From: CAZEAN01 sp964510225
GTDB taxonomy: Bacteria; Planctomycetota; Planctomycetia; Isosphaerales; Isosphaeraceae
Assembly (NCBI GenBank): GCA_964510225.1
Contig: CAZEAN010000132.1
Coordinates: 1 to 15,739 of the forward strand
DNA length: 15,739 nt
Direction of reading: 5' to 3'
Part shown: positions 5,674-13,363 of the stretch, one piece after another
Position numbering within the stretch: the stretch's first letter is position 1
Layout: every line of letters starts with the position of its first letter
The notes under the pieces: generated by a model
Seen by the model: the letters and a program-made list of their open reading frames with translations, nothing else
Told to the model about the DNA's origin: nothing
Database searches by the model: none
Made by a program: the position numbers and the translations under genes

Positions 5674-7491
5674 CTAGGTTAAGGGCTTGTCAGGCAAGCC
5701 GTCGCCAGTCATATCGTAGTAGCAGATCGTCTTACACTGCTGATGATAGTTGTCGTTCCTCAATCTATTCTTCATCGCTGTTTCGAACTGACCGAACTCA
5801 TGAGCAAGTTGGTCCACCAGAGCCTGACTCTGGCTCTCAATCGTTTGGATCATGATCTCCCAGAGAGTCATTTGAACAGCAAGACGAACGAGTAAACTGT
5901 GGAGACGGTAGAGTTCCTCAAACATCTGCTTAAGATATTCAACACTCTGCGCTCGTGCGTTTTGGCGGACGGAGATCTGTGCATCCAGACCACTCACGAG
6001 TCGGATCGACTGTCCAAGCAACCCGCTCGTCTTCATCACTTCGGCAACACCACCGAATTCCAACACCGATCGAATCTTCCAGACCTTCTTGGCGGGATCG
6101 TAGAGCGGATTGAGAATATCGCCCATGTTGAGGCGGCTGTTCAGCGTTTCGGAGAACAGACTCGTCGCTGTGCTCGCTAGGAAGGCAGGAACAATACCAA
6201 CTGCCCCGGTAGCTGCACCATGTGCCCAGGTACTGGGATTCTGCACCGCGTGTTTTGCGAACTCCTGAACGATCAGGCTGGTGGAAGGCTTGAGGACGCC
6301 CCCAACACCGAGAGACAGAGGCGAGCCGACTCTGCTTGTACCTTCACCCCGGCCGTGCGATCGACGAGCCCGAGCCCCTGGATCGTCGACATCGCCCAGA
6401 TCCCCCTCCCTGACTCTCCTAAGTGCTCGTTCCATTGCGTGCCAGCCTCGGACCAGGTCTCCGGGATCTCCACGGGTTCTGCCTCGGAGAGTCCAAGCCC
6501 CCAACCTTCGGTGGAGTGCGTTGATTCGCTCCTCGTCTGGTCCTTTTTCCTCATGACGTTCAAAGCGGGCGCGCTCGGCCCATATTTTATCCGCTTCCAG
6601 GCTCCATTGATGCCAATGCAGCAAGCCCTCATCGCGGATGTCGCCGCGCTTGCCATAGCTGTCTTTATCACGGCCAGACGTCCGTGCTCGTTCCATAAAA
6701 CTGACCGCATTTTGTCCGTAATGTGCAAGCGCCGATTCGGCCGAAGCGTAGGCATCGCGCGGCACGAGTTTGACGAACTCAAGTACATTTCGGTACCGAT
6801 GGTCGTCGTCAGTCTCTGGCATTGAGACATCGATCTCGGCATCACCTCTCATGAGCCGGCCGTTCCGCTTGTGCCAATAGAGGAGTCGGGCAGCGTACTC
6901 CGCCGCCATCCGACAGGTCCGCCGGGCCAGGTCCGACTGATGCTCAATCTTGTAGAGTCGAAACTGATCACGGGCTTCACAGGCCTTTTCGAAGGAGCGG
7001 GCCATTAAGCTCAGTTCACCGCCACTCACGACGGAGGCGAGTTTATCGATATTAATGTGGGCCCGATCGAATGGCGCGGAATCGAGTTTGGCACGGTACA
7101 TGTAATAGTTCAGGGTCCGTTTCGCCTGAATTACACCAGCGCCGAGGATACTCGCCGTGATCCCAGCCCCCAAGGCGATCCCAACCGCGGCGATCCCTAC
7201 CGGACCTCCGGCAATTGCTCCAACCCCAAGTGCTGCAGCGGAGGCCCCTGCGACCTTCGCAGCAACGACCCCTGTCGCAACTCCCGCCATGGGACCGAGA
7301 GCCTTCCTCTTGTTGTGCTTTAGCGATTCACCGACCTTCTCTTTTGCCATCCGAACCCCAAGGCTAGCGTAGCGAGTCGGGAAGATTGCGTAGCCTCGGA
7401 ACGGGAGACTGTGGCCTTTCTTGACGTAAGAATAAACGTCACCAATGAATTGGTTAAAAGTTCTGTTGACGTATTCATCACTCGGAGGCAT
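5674..7491 (-). CDS. 605-aa protein with Gly/Ala-rich hydrophobic region, unknown function
   Basis: I do not recognise this protein. A GGGAGGG ribosome binding site (7504-7498) 6 nt before the ATG fixes the start. There is no signal peptide. Residues 64-122 form a long Gly/Ala/Val-rich hydrophobic stretch able to make two membrane or amphipathic helices (VATGVVAAKVAGASAAALGV, then an AIAGG turn, then IAAVGIALGAGITASILGAG). Residues 160-330 are charged and helical. Residues 335-390 are Arg/Gly/Asp-rich and probably disordered. A second hydrophobic stretch lies at 425-446, and residues 505-580 are strongly helical. The C-terminus ends with CYYDMTGDGLPD, which resembles a single DxxGDGxxD calcium loop of the FG-GAP/EF-hand type. 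The layout would suit a membrane-inserting protein, but this is inference. A 212-bp gap separates it from the downstream secreted protein gene on the same strand. Confidence 0.75.
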   Translation of the reverse strand: MPPSDEYVNRTFNQFIGDVYSYVKKGHSLPFRGYAIFPTRYASLGVRMAKEKVGESLKHNKRKALGPMAGVATGVVAAKVAGASAAALGVGAIAGGPVGIAAVGIALGAGITASILGAGVIQAKRTLNYYMYRAKLDSAPFDRAHINIDKLASVVSGGELSLMARSFEKACEARDQFRLYKIEHQSDLARRTCRMAAEYAARLLYWHKRNGRLMRGDAEIDVSMPETDDDHRYRNVLEFVKLVPRDAYASAESALAHYGQNAVSFMERARTSGRDKDSYGKRGDIRDEGLLHWHQWSLEADKIWAERARFERHEEKGPDEERINALHRRLGAWTLRGRTRGDPGDLVRGWHAMERALRRVREGDLGDVDDPGARARRSHGRGEGTSRVGSPLSLGVGGVLKPSTSLIVQEFAKHAVQNPSTWAHGAATGAVGIVPAFLASTATSLFSETLNSRLNMGDILNPLYDPAKKVWKIRSVLEFGGVAEVMKTSGLLGQSIRLVSGLDAQISVRQNARAQSVEYLKQMFEELYRLHSLLVRLAVQMTLWEIMIQTIESQSQALVDQLAHEFGQFETAMKNRLRNDNYHQQCKTICYYDMTGDGLPDKPLT

Positions 7492-8120
7492 CGTCTTCCC
7501 TCCCTAACCTCAGTACAGCAGAGCCCCTTCAAGGCAACACGCGAGGTGAGGTGCAGTCTGACCTGTATGTGTTGTAGAGTGACACTCGAATCTGGGACGT
7601 CGGTGGCTTCTGAGAAGTTGGACCCTGTTCGGTCTAGGTGGATCCACTGGCCCGTGTAGTTGCTTGGTTTAGTTCTGTTGAGGTCGAACAGAGTGTCTCG
7701 ACGTGACTTTGAAACGGACTATGGAGTTGTGGAGAGTGGTCGAGTCGCGAGAAGGAGTCTGTTTCAAGACAACTGCATACAAACTAACGCCAGCTCCGTC
7801 TCGCGTCCAGAGCGGGCTCACGCTGAGACGTCTATCGAAATAAACTCGGTGCTGAAAGTTCCTACGGGTTGCAAACAAGCCAAGAACTAACCAATAAGTG
7901 GTATTCCTGTCGGCCCCGTTCTCACAACATGCATGTAAGGAAGTAGAGGAATCGTGGTGGAGTCTATTGCTGCTTATGAGGCTAAGTTAATCTTAAACGA
8001 GAGGAGAACAGCATCCCTTACTTAAGGCCAAAACATCGCTACACACGTCTTCTTTCTAGCTCGACAGCAAGAGTTGGGCAAGAACATCAACCAATTCATC
8101 GACTCAGAAGGAGAGTTCGC
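7492..8120. other. 629-bp divergent intergenic region without a gene
   Basis: The region lies between divergent genes starting at 7491 (-) and 8121 (+), so it must hold promoters for both. The frames at 7660-7890 (+) and 7669-7878 (-) have no ribosome binding site or protein-like composition and are not called. A weak promoter-like pair for the + gene is TTGCTG (7967-7972) and TAATCT (7988-7993) with a 15-bp spacer. A small inverted repeat, TCTGTT / AACAGA, surrounds GAGGTCG near 7675-7693. I see no tRNA, repeats or insertion sequence. Confidence 0.5.
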
Positions 8121-8822
8121 ATGATCTTCAAGAGACTCGGGGTTCTCGTCCTAATTCTGGCAGTATCGTCCGTCGCCATCGCCAGAAGCTCCTTCGATGG
8201 CGTCTGTCCAACGGTGACTCTTGGAATTGCCGGGATCGCCTCCTGCGCAACTGACCGAGAACCCACAGTGCTGCTGATCGAAGTCAGGGATACATCAGGC
8301 GAGGAACCAGGCTTTGTCTCCCTTTTTAATGGCGAAGATCTGTCGGGCTGGCGCTATGGATCGACCGAGCTGACAGGCATCACGAGTACGGAAGATGGCC
8401 GATTTATGGTCAAGGACGGCGTCCTCGTGATTACGGGATCACCTGAGGCACCCCCAAAAATGACCGAAATCGACACAGTTGATTCCTACGACAGCGACTT
8501 CACTCTGCGCTTTGAGTTCCGTGCCTCCGAGAGGGCAAACAGCGGACTCCACCTTCGGGACAAGGTCTTCGCCCACCAGCTTCAGATCCGTGATTATCCT
8601 CGAGTCGGCCCCTACAAGGACCTCGAAGATTATAAGACCGATGACTGGAACGCGATCGAAGTGGTCGTTACCGGAACTAACGCTCGATGCACCTGCAACG
8701 GGGAGCTTCTCGAAGAAGCCCTCGCGATCCCCCAAGCCGGTCCCATCTCGCTACAATCCGAAACAAACATCATTGAATATCGGAATATTCGGATCAAAAA
8801 GCACGCTCAAGGCGTCAATTGA
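8121..8822 (+). CDS. Secreted DUF1080 (3-keto-disaccharide hydrolase family) protein
   Basis: The 233-aa protein has a clear signal peptide (MIFKRLGVLVLILAVSSVAIA, cleavage near residue 21). A DUF1080 (PF06439) beta-sandwich covers about 64-228. Family landmarks are the opening GFVSLFNGEDLSGW (64-77), KDGVLVITG (98-106), the NSGLHLRD strand (140-147), QLQIRDYP (153-160), DDWNAIEVVVTG (174-185) and the closing GPISLQSETNIIEYRNIRIK. The fold is that of concanavalin-like glycan-acting proteins; some members hydrolyse 3-keto-glycosides and many are uncharacterised. The length is normal for a single-domain member. AAGGAG 7 nt upstream fixes the start. Four Cys (29, 41, 190, 192) could form disulfides outside the cytoplasm. 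The gene is monocistronic, with a hairpin after it. The family is greatly expanded in planctomycetes. Confidence 0.88.
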   Translation: MIFKRLGVLVLILAVSSVAIARSSFDGVCPTVTLGIAGIASCATDREPTVLLIEVRDTSGEEPGFVSLFNGEDLSGWRYGSTELTGITSTEDGRFMVKDGVLVITGSPEAPPKMTEIDTVDSYDSDFTLRFEFRASERANSGLHLRDKVFAHQLQIRDYPRVGPYKDLEDYKTDDWNAIEVVVTGTNARCTCNGELLEEALAIPQAGPISLQSETNIIEYRNIRIKKHAQGVN

Positions 8823-8864
8823 TCGCCCAAGAAGGATGACCGACCTTGATCTCTTGATTCTGCA

Positions 8865-8900
8865 CCCACCGCGAGATCGTTTGTGAATCGACGCGGTGGG
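8865..8900. terminator. GC-rich hairpin between convergent genes
   Basis: CCCACCGCG (8865-8873) and CGCGGTGGG (8892-8900) form a perfect 9-bp stem around an 18-nt loop. It lies between the stop of the DUF1080 gene (8822) and the stop of the convergent lipoprotein gene (8992), so it could serve both strands. No U-tract follows, so it may act with a factor or only stabilise the mRNA. Confidence 0.5.
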
Positions 8901-8991
8901 CGGTTCTCAACGTAACCGGCTGGCTGGAAAGTGTCATCACCTTGCCGGGCTCACAACTCCATCGAGCTCATACTCGAACCCAAGATATACA

Positions 8992-9705
8992 TCAGAAGGA
9001 CGTATCTTGAATCATGTCGCCCGATACCCGCGGAACGAACTGCCAGGCAATTTCGGCGACGAAGATCTCGAAAAATCGCTTCTTGAATGCCGATCGATTG
9101 ACGGACGCTGAAACAGGCAAGAATGACTGAGTTCGGGGAAAAGTCGTTTCAACATATTCGTCATGAGCAACGACCTCTTCCTTTTCCCGACCCGGAATAA
9201 TCTTTTGCTTCGAGTCCGTCGGAGCGATCAACTTAAACAACTTGACGTGGGACTTTGATTGCCCTTGAAGGAGTTCCGGAGCATTCTGACTCCCGACCCG
9301 AAACTGTTCGACTTCGACAAAGAGGACAGCATCGGCGTTGAAGGCGAGCCCCGCACGCCAGGGTTCGGTGTAATTTGGGTGCCCGTCAATCCAACGCTTA
9401 ACCTTCGCATGGTCAACAACCTCAATCTTCTTGACGTTGTCTTCAAGCGTTTTACCCAGAGCTTTTGCAAGCTTGTCACTGAGGTCCGGGAATTCAGTGT
9501 ATGATTCGAAGGAACCCGCATGGGTCAGAATGACCACTTTTTGCCCCTTCAATGAGGGTCCCGGTGCCGGGATCTTCGGCTCGAAGGGTTGGATAAAGTA
9601 GAGCAGTGTTCTCGGATCGCAGCCACCGGCCAGAGCGAGCATTCCCAGCCCGATCAGTCCCGCGCATGCGGCCCGCCGTGTCCGTGCGGTCGTCCGAAGG
9701 GTCAT
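8992..9705 (-). CDS. Putative lipoprotein, unknown function
   Basis: The start is taken at the ATG at 9705, where GGGGA lies 5 nt upstream. The frame stays open as far as 10008, but that part overlaps the upstream gene and is not protein-like. The 237-aa product begins with a basic n-region (MTLRTTARTRR), a hydrophobic core and LALAGGC (Cys29). This is a near match to a lipobox, with Ala rather than Leu at -3. The mature part opens with a Pro-rich linker (40-50), then alternates strands and helices: QKVVILTHAG, a lysine-rich helix near 80, KIEVVDHAKVKRWID, and ADAVLFVEVEQFRVG. The pattern recalls periplasmic alpha/beta lipoproteins such as the CsgG/LpoB type, but this is weak. It is the last gene of a three-gene - strand cluster, 20 bp after the DUF2752 gene. 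Confidence 0.75.
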   Translation of the reverse strand: MTLRTTARTRRAACAGLIGLGMLALAGGCDPRTLLYFIQPFEPKIPAPGPSLKGQKVVILTHAGSFESYTEFPDLSDKLAKALGKTLEDNVKKIEVVDHAKVKRWIDGHPNYTEPWRAGLAFNADAVLFVEVEQFRVGSQNAPELLQGQSKSHVKLFKLIAPTDSKQKIIPGREKEEVVAHDEYVETTFPRTQSFLPVSASVNRSAFKKRFFEIFVAEIAWQFVPRVSGDMIQDTSF

Positions 9706-9725
9706 CCTTGTCCCCTTTTCTTGGC

Positions 9726-10325
9726 TTATTCCCAAGGTTTTCGAATTATCCAGGCCAGTACGGTGAGCACGGCCAAGCTTAGAGTAACTCCGAGAATCGG
9801 CGCGGAGACCGACTGACAGAGCCTTGGCCGACCTGAGACCGCCGAAATCAGCATCCAAGCTCCAAGCACGGGACTGATCACCCCGAAGAGGGAGCCGGCT
9901 GGATGAGCAGACCAACCCTTGAGGACCCTTCCGCGACTGACCTCCGCCACTGCCGTGGTCATCCCACAGAAAGGGCAACGTTCTCCAGACCGTTCCCAAT
10001 AGCCGCAAGGGGGGAGACCGAATTGCTCGTGACTACCAAACCCTCGAGGGTCAGGTTCGACCATTCGCCCCACCGTGAGGAGAGCCAGAAAACCCAACGC
10101 ACCGATGGCCAACACGCAACGACTCCAGAACGGAAGCGCGACACTCGGTGACTTCTTCGGCAGGAGGAGTGAAGCGAGAGGGCGTGCAGTAACCGCCGAC
10201 GGTATCGCACAAAACCAACCCGAAGTCCCAGAATGGCGTTGCCTCTCGGCACGCAGGGGACGCTGACTCATGAGGGTCTGGACCATACCGTTGTCTTGTT
10301 GAGCATGCAAGAGCAATTCGTCCAT
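9726..10325 (-). CDS. DUF2752 family membrane protein
   Basis: The signature is GLPPCGYWERSGERCPFCGMTTAV followed about 20 residues later by AHPAGSLFGVISPVLG. This corresponds to the DUF2752 pattern CPxCGxTxA...NPxG, with His-Pro replacing Asn-Pro. The two CxxC-like cysteine positions and Thr-Thr are conserved; the biochemical role of the family is unknown. Three hydrophobic spans are visible, one before and two after the cysteine motif. The start is uncertain. The ATG at 10325 (199 aa) lies 13 bp after the stop of the MBL gene and has GGGACGG upstream. The ATG at 10271 (181 aa) is nearer the usual family length but lacks such a site. The frame extends to 10460, but that part lies inside the MBL gene. 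The spacing implies one transcript with its neighbours. Confidence 0.8.
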   Translation of the reverse strand: MDELLLHAQQDNGMVQTLMSQRPLRAERQRHSGTSGWFCAIPSAVTARPLASLLLPKKSPSVALPFWSRCVLAIGALGFLALLTVGRMVEPDPRGFGSHEQFGLPPCGYWERSGERCPFCGMTTAVAEVSRGRVLKGWSAHPAGSLFGVISPVLGAWMLISAVSGRPRLCQSVSAPILGVTLSLAVLTVLAWIIRKPWE

Positions 10326-10338
10326 GAACCCGTCCCAC

Positions 10339-11001
10339 TCAGCGTGCGGATTCCAGTTGAATGATCCGTTCAGGAACACTAGATGCACGATCAAGCGTGA
10401 TCGAAGCCCCCAAGGAACGTTCGACCCTCCAACCGGGAAGGGATTCCAGAAAACGCTCAACCGGTTGAATCTTCAGGTTAATCTTCGGCGTGAGGTAATG
10501 CATCGGAATCATGACACGAGGCCTAATGAGTTCGATCAAACTGGGGAGCGTCGGGTAATCGATCGTCGGAGGACCACCCGCAGGGACGAGAAGAAGGTCG
10601 GGATTTTGGATCGGTTTGACCTCCTCGGCCGTTAGGCAGTGACCGAGATCACCAAGGTAGACGACCTTCATTCCTTCGGACTCAAAAAAGATGATCGAGA
10701 CTTCATCACCTGGGCGTTTGTCGGGAGTCTCGAAGACTGGGATCGCAAAGAATCGGATCCCGGCTCCCTCTGTTCCCTCCGAAGGGATTTCAAGACCTCG
10801 GACCACCTCGAAGGGGGGGACAATCTGAGACAACCCGCTATGATATGTTTCATTCTCATGAGTCACAACGACGAGATCGGCGGTCTCATTGATCGGCTCG
10901 TACGAACCGACTGCCGGTGAGGTGTAGGGGTCGAGGATGATCCGCTTCCCCAATGTCTCGATCAAAAATGCCGCATGGCCATACCAGGTGATGTTCATCA
11001 C
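10339..11001 (-). CDS. MBL-fold (metallo-beta-lactamase-like) protein with degenerate metal motif
   Basis: The 220-aa protein has the general plan of the small UlaG/YtkL-like MBL hydrolases. It opens with ITWYGHAAFLIE (4-15) and ILDPYTSP (22-29). LVVVTHENETYHSG (43-56) stands where HxHxDH is expected. GMKVVYLGDLGHCLT (110-124) and IPMHYLT (165-171) follow. In the metal motif only the first His (H48) is kept: the next positions are N50, T52 and Y53, with H54 one place out of register. D118, H121 and H168 are present. The protein may bind one metal, bind it differently, or no longer be a hydrolase. The start is GTG at 11001 or ATG at 10998; the ribosome binding site is weak. It heads a cluster with the DUF2752 and lipoprotein genes and diverges from the sulfatase gene 65 bp away. 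Confidence 0.85.
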   Translation of the reverse strand: MMNITWYGHAAFLIETLGKRIILDPYTSPAVGSYEPINETADLVVVTHENETYHSGLSQIVPPFEVVRGLEIPSEGTEGAGIRFFAIPVFETPDKRPGDEVSIIFFESEGMKVVYLGDLGHCLTAEEVKPIQNPDLLLVPAGGPPTIDYPTLPSLIELIRPRVMIPMHYLTPKINLKIQPVERFLESLPGWRVERSLGASITLDRASSVPERIIQLESAR

Positions 11002-11066
11002 GTCGCTCGATCCGTTATAAGGGAAGTAACCGAGGCCCGAGGATGCATGGGAAGGAGTAGTTGGGC

Positions 11067-12431
11067 ATGCAACGGCAATTGATCGTCATACTATTGGTCG
11101 GAAGTGTTGCAGGGGGCCAAGCGGCAAAAGCCAATTCGAATCGTCCCTCGCAACCGCCTAATGTAATCATTATCTTGACCGACGACCAGGGATCGGTGGA
11201 TGCCGGCTGTTACGGTGCTACCGATCTCCGGACGCCGTCGATCGATGCCTTGGCACGGACTGGAGTCCGATTTCAACAGTTTTATGCCGCAGCCCCTGTT
11301 TGCTCTCCTTCGAGAGCTGGACTCCACACCGGTCGGTATCCGATCCGAGCCGGCGTTCCTGGTAACGTAAGTTCGGCTAGGGGTAAGGCTGGGATGCCAA
11401 CCACCCAGGTAACGTTGGCCGAAGTCTTCCGTGAGAACGGTTATGCAACCGCACACGTCGGGAAATGGCACCTAGGGTACAGTGAAGCAACAATCCCTAA
11501 CGGACAAGGTTTCACTTACAGTTTCGGTCATATGGGCGGCTGCATTGACAACTATTCGCACTACTTTTACTGGAACGGGCCGAATCGGCACGATCTCTGG
11601 CAGAACGGGGTCGAAGTCCAAAGACCTGGACGTTACTTCCCAGACCTAATGGTCGAAGAAGCGACGCAGTTCATAGAAACGCATCGTGATCAACCGTTCT
11701 TTCTCTACTTCGCCATGAACACTCCCCACTACCCCTACCAGGGGAGCCCACTCTGGCTTGAATACTACAAGGATCTACCCTACCCCCGAAACCTCTATGC
11801 CGCCTTCGTCTCCACGCTCGACCAACGGATTGGAGCACTCGTTCGATGCGTCGACGAACTCGGTCTGAGCGAGGAGACGATCATCGTGTTTCAATCAGAT
11901 CACGGCCACTCGACCGAACTCCGTGCCCACCAAGGTGGAGGAAGTGCCGGACCTTACCGCGGCGCGAAGTTCAGTCTCTTCGAAGGTGGAATCCGAGTCC
12001 CCGCGATCATTCGATGGCCCGGTCATCTACCCGAAGATGAAGTCCGTGATCAGCTCGCCCATGGCACTGACTGGTTTCCGACACTTCTAGAGTTGGCTGG
12101 AATCAGCGCTAATTCCTTCGATCTCGATGGAATGAGTTTGGTCCCTCTCTTGCAGAACCCTGAAGCGGCATCACCGGAGAGAGTAACTCACTGGCAGGTC
12201 GGTGAAGGAGAAAAAGCTCAATGGGCGGTGCGAAGAGGTCAATGGAAGCTGATCGGAAACCCGCGCGATACGAGTAATCCTGGGCTTCAGCACGAACTTG
12301 GTGGCCGGTTCCTCGCTGATCTCGAAGCTGATGTTTCGGAGTCCAAGAACCTCGTCCAACAGCATCCTGAACTTGTCCAAGAACTGGAACGATTGCACCA
12401 GAACTGGATCGAATCCCTCCGATTGGATTGA
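11067..12431 (+). CDS. Secreted Cys-type sulfatase (arylsulfatase family)
   Basis: The 454-aa enzyme hydrolyses sulfate esters after its active-site Cys is converted to formylglycine. It has a signal peptide (about 1-22, hydrophobic LIVILLVGSVAGG). Metal ligands sit in ILTDDQG (D39, D40), the maturation motif is C79-S-P-S-R83, GKWHLG (131-136) carries the conserved Lys and His, and QSDHGH (D278, H279) is the second metal motif. GAKFSLFEGGIRVP holds the C-terminal conserved Lys (301). The length is normal for family S1. The start is set at ATG 11067, which has AAGGAG 9 nt upstream; a TTG at 11061 is too close to that site. The substrate cannot be read from the sequence; planctomycete members often act on sulfated polysaccharides or mucin-type glycans. 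No maturase gene lies in the window. The next gene follows after 20 bp. Confidence 0.95.
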   Translation: MQRQLIVILLVGSVAGGQAAKANSNRPSQPPNVIIILTDDQGSVDAGCYGATDLRTPSIDALARTGVRFQQFYAAAPVCSPSRAGLHTGRYPIRAGVPGNVSSARGKAGMPTTQVTLAEVFRENGYATAHVGKWHLGYSEATIPNGQGFTYSFGHMGGCIDNYSHYFYWNGPNRHDLWQNGVEVQRPGRYFPDLMVEEATQFIETHRDQPFFLYFAMNTPHYPYQGSPLWLEYYKDLPYPRNLYAAFVSTLDQRIGALVRCVDELGLSEETIIVFQSDHGHSTELRAHQGGGSAGPYRGAKFSLFEGGIRVPAIIRWPGHLPEDEVRDQLAHGTDWFPTLLELAGISANSFDLDGMSLVPLLQNPEAASPERVTHWQVGEGEKAQWAVRRGQWKLIGNPRDTSNPGLQHELGGRFLADLEADVSESKNLVQQHPELVQELERLHQNWIESLRLD

Positions 12432-12451
12432 CTCACGAAGGACTTGTCACC

Positions 12452-13291
12452 ATGGCACCCTCTTCGGACTCATCGAAGCCAGCGCTGCCGAGCTTGCCGA
12501 TTGTTACGGTCGAGTCAAACGACTTACTGGAACGCAAGACAGATTCCGATAAGTACGGCTCCTTCCGCTACCTCGCGATCGGTGGGCTCATCGCGCTCAT
12601 CGTAATGATCAGTTGGTTTAGTTGGAGTGTTTGGACCCTCCGAGACGTCTGGCGTGACATCTATATACTTCACAACACCAGTGAATCGGAGGGAAACCGG
12701 CTCAACGCAGCGGCTCGCCTTGCTCAGAATTCTGACGTCACAGAACGCCAACGTTATGACATCAGTCTCCGACGTGATCTCCCTGATGCTGCCCGTTATC
12801 TTATCGCCGAAGCACTCACCGTAAACGCGATGACCGGTTCCCCACGCGCGTATGCAATGGCAGTGGCTCGAAGTGAAGGTTGGCCCGATTGGCTCCGGTT
12901 GCTCCACCTCCGACCCTTAGCGTACGGCTCTGGGAGCGGTGAGGCAATCGATCAAGATGCTCTCAAAGAGCTATCGACACACGATGACCCGGTGATCAGA
13001 GTCTGGGCTTGCTACACACTCGCAGAGTCGTCTCGCTATGATCCCTTCGGACGTGACTGCCTGCTCAGTGCTGCCGAGGGACCAGTTGCGGATCTCGCCG
13101 CGATCCTGATTGCAGCGTACCACACAGAAAACGATCGTGAGCGGGACAGACTCCTCGATCGCGCCACAGACTGGATACGAACCCATCACCCCGAAGCGGT
13201 CATGATGTGGAGTCGCTGGACTGTTGAGCAAGGACAATTTATTGCCCTAAGCAACAAGGGTAAAGCAGAGGCTGTCCAGCCTCAAGATTGA
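12452..13291 (+). CDS. Single-pass membrane protein, unknown function
   Basis: The ATG at 12452 has GAAGGA 9 nt upstream and is preferred to the TTG at 12428, which overlaps the sulfatase stop. The 279-aa product has a hydrophilic N-terminal tail of about 39 residues, one hydrophobic span (about 40-61, rich in Ile, Leu and Trp) and a helical C-terminal domain. That domain has alternating short helices (AARLAQ, ARYLIAEAL, DPVIRVWACYTLAESS, DLAAILIAAYH), which recall HEAT/armadillo-like repeats; this is a resemblance, not an assignment. I see no catalytic motif. The gene follows the sulfatase by 20 bp on the same strand, so the two are probably co-transcribed. A hairpin lies just after the stop. 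Confidence 0.8.
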   Translation: MAPSSDSSKPALPSLPIVTVESNDLLERKTDSDKYGSFRYLAIGGLIALIVMISWFSWSVWTLRDVWRDIYILHNTSESEGNRLNAAARLAQNSDVTERQRYDISLRRDLPDAARYLIAEALTVNAMTGSPRAYAMAVARSEGWPDWLRLLHLRPLAYGSGSGEAIDQDALKELSTHDDPVIRVWACYTLAESSRYDPFGRDCLLSAAEGPVADLAAILIAAYHTENDRERDRLLDRATDWIRTHHPEAVMMWSRWTVEQGQFIALSNKGKAEAVQPQD

Positions 13292-13297
13292 GGGGCG

Positions 13298-13345
13298 ACC
13301 ACAACGGCTACTGGATTCCGGAGGAGTCCGGTAACCTATTGTGGT
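13298..13345. terminator. Nested hairpin between convergent genes
   Basis: The outer arms ACCACAA (13298-13304) and TTGTGGT (13339-13345) are perfectly complementary. The inner arms CCGGA (13318-13322) and TCCGG (13327-13331) close on a GGAG loop. The sequence between them also pairs partly, giving one long imperfect stem. It lies between stops at 13291 (+) and 13364 (-), consistent with a bidirectional terminator. No U-tract is obvious. Confidence 0.5.
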
Positions 13346-13363
13346 GCTAGCTTCCTCGGAAAC

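Noticed and set aside
7660..7890. 76-codon + strand frame in the large intergenic region
   Set aside because: It has no ribosome binding site, no hydrophobic or domain pattern, and a competing frame of similar length on the other strand.
9706..10008. N-terminal extension of the lipoprotein to 338 aa
   Set aside because: The extension overlaps the DUF2752 gene, is not protein-like, and would bury the lipoprotein signal peptide; a good ribosome binding site precedes the ATG at 9705.
10326..10460. N-terminal extension of the DUF2752 protein to 244 aa
   Set aside because: It overlaps the 3' end of the MBL gene, and family members do not carry such an extension.
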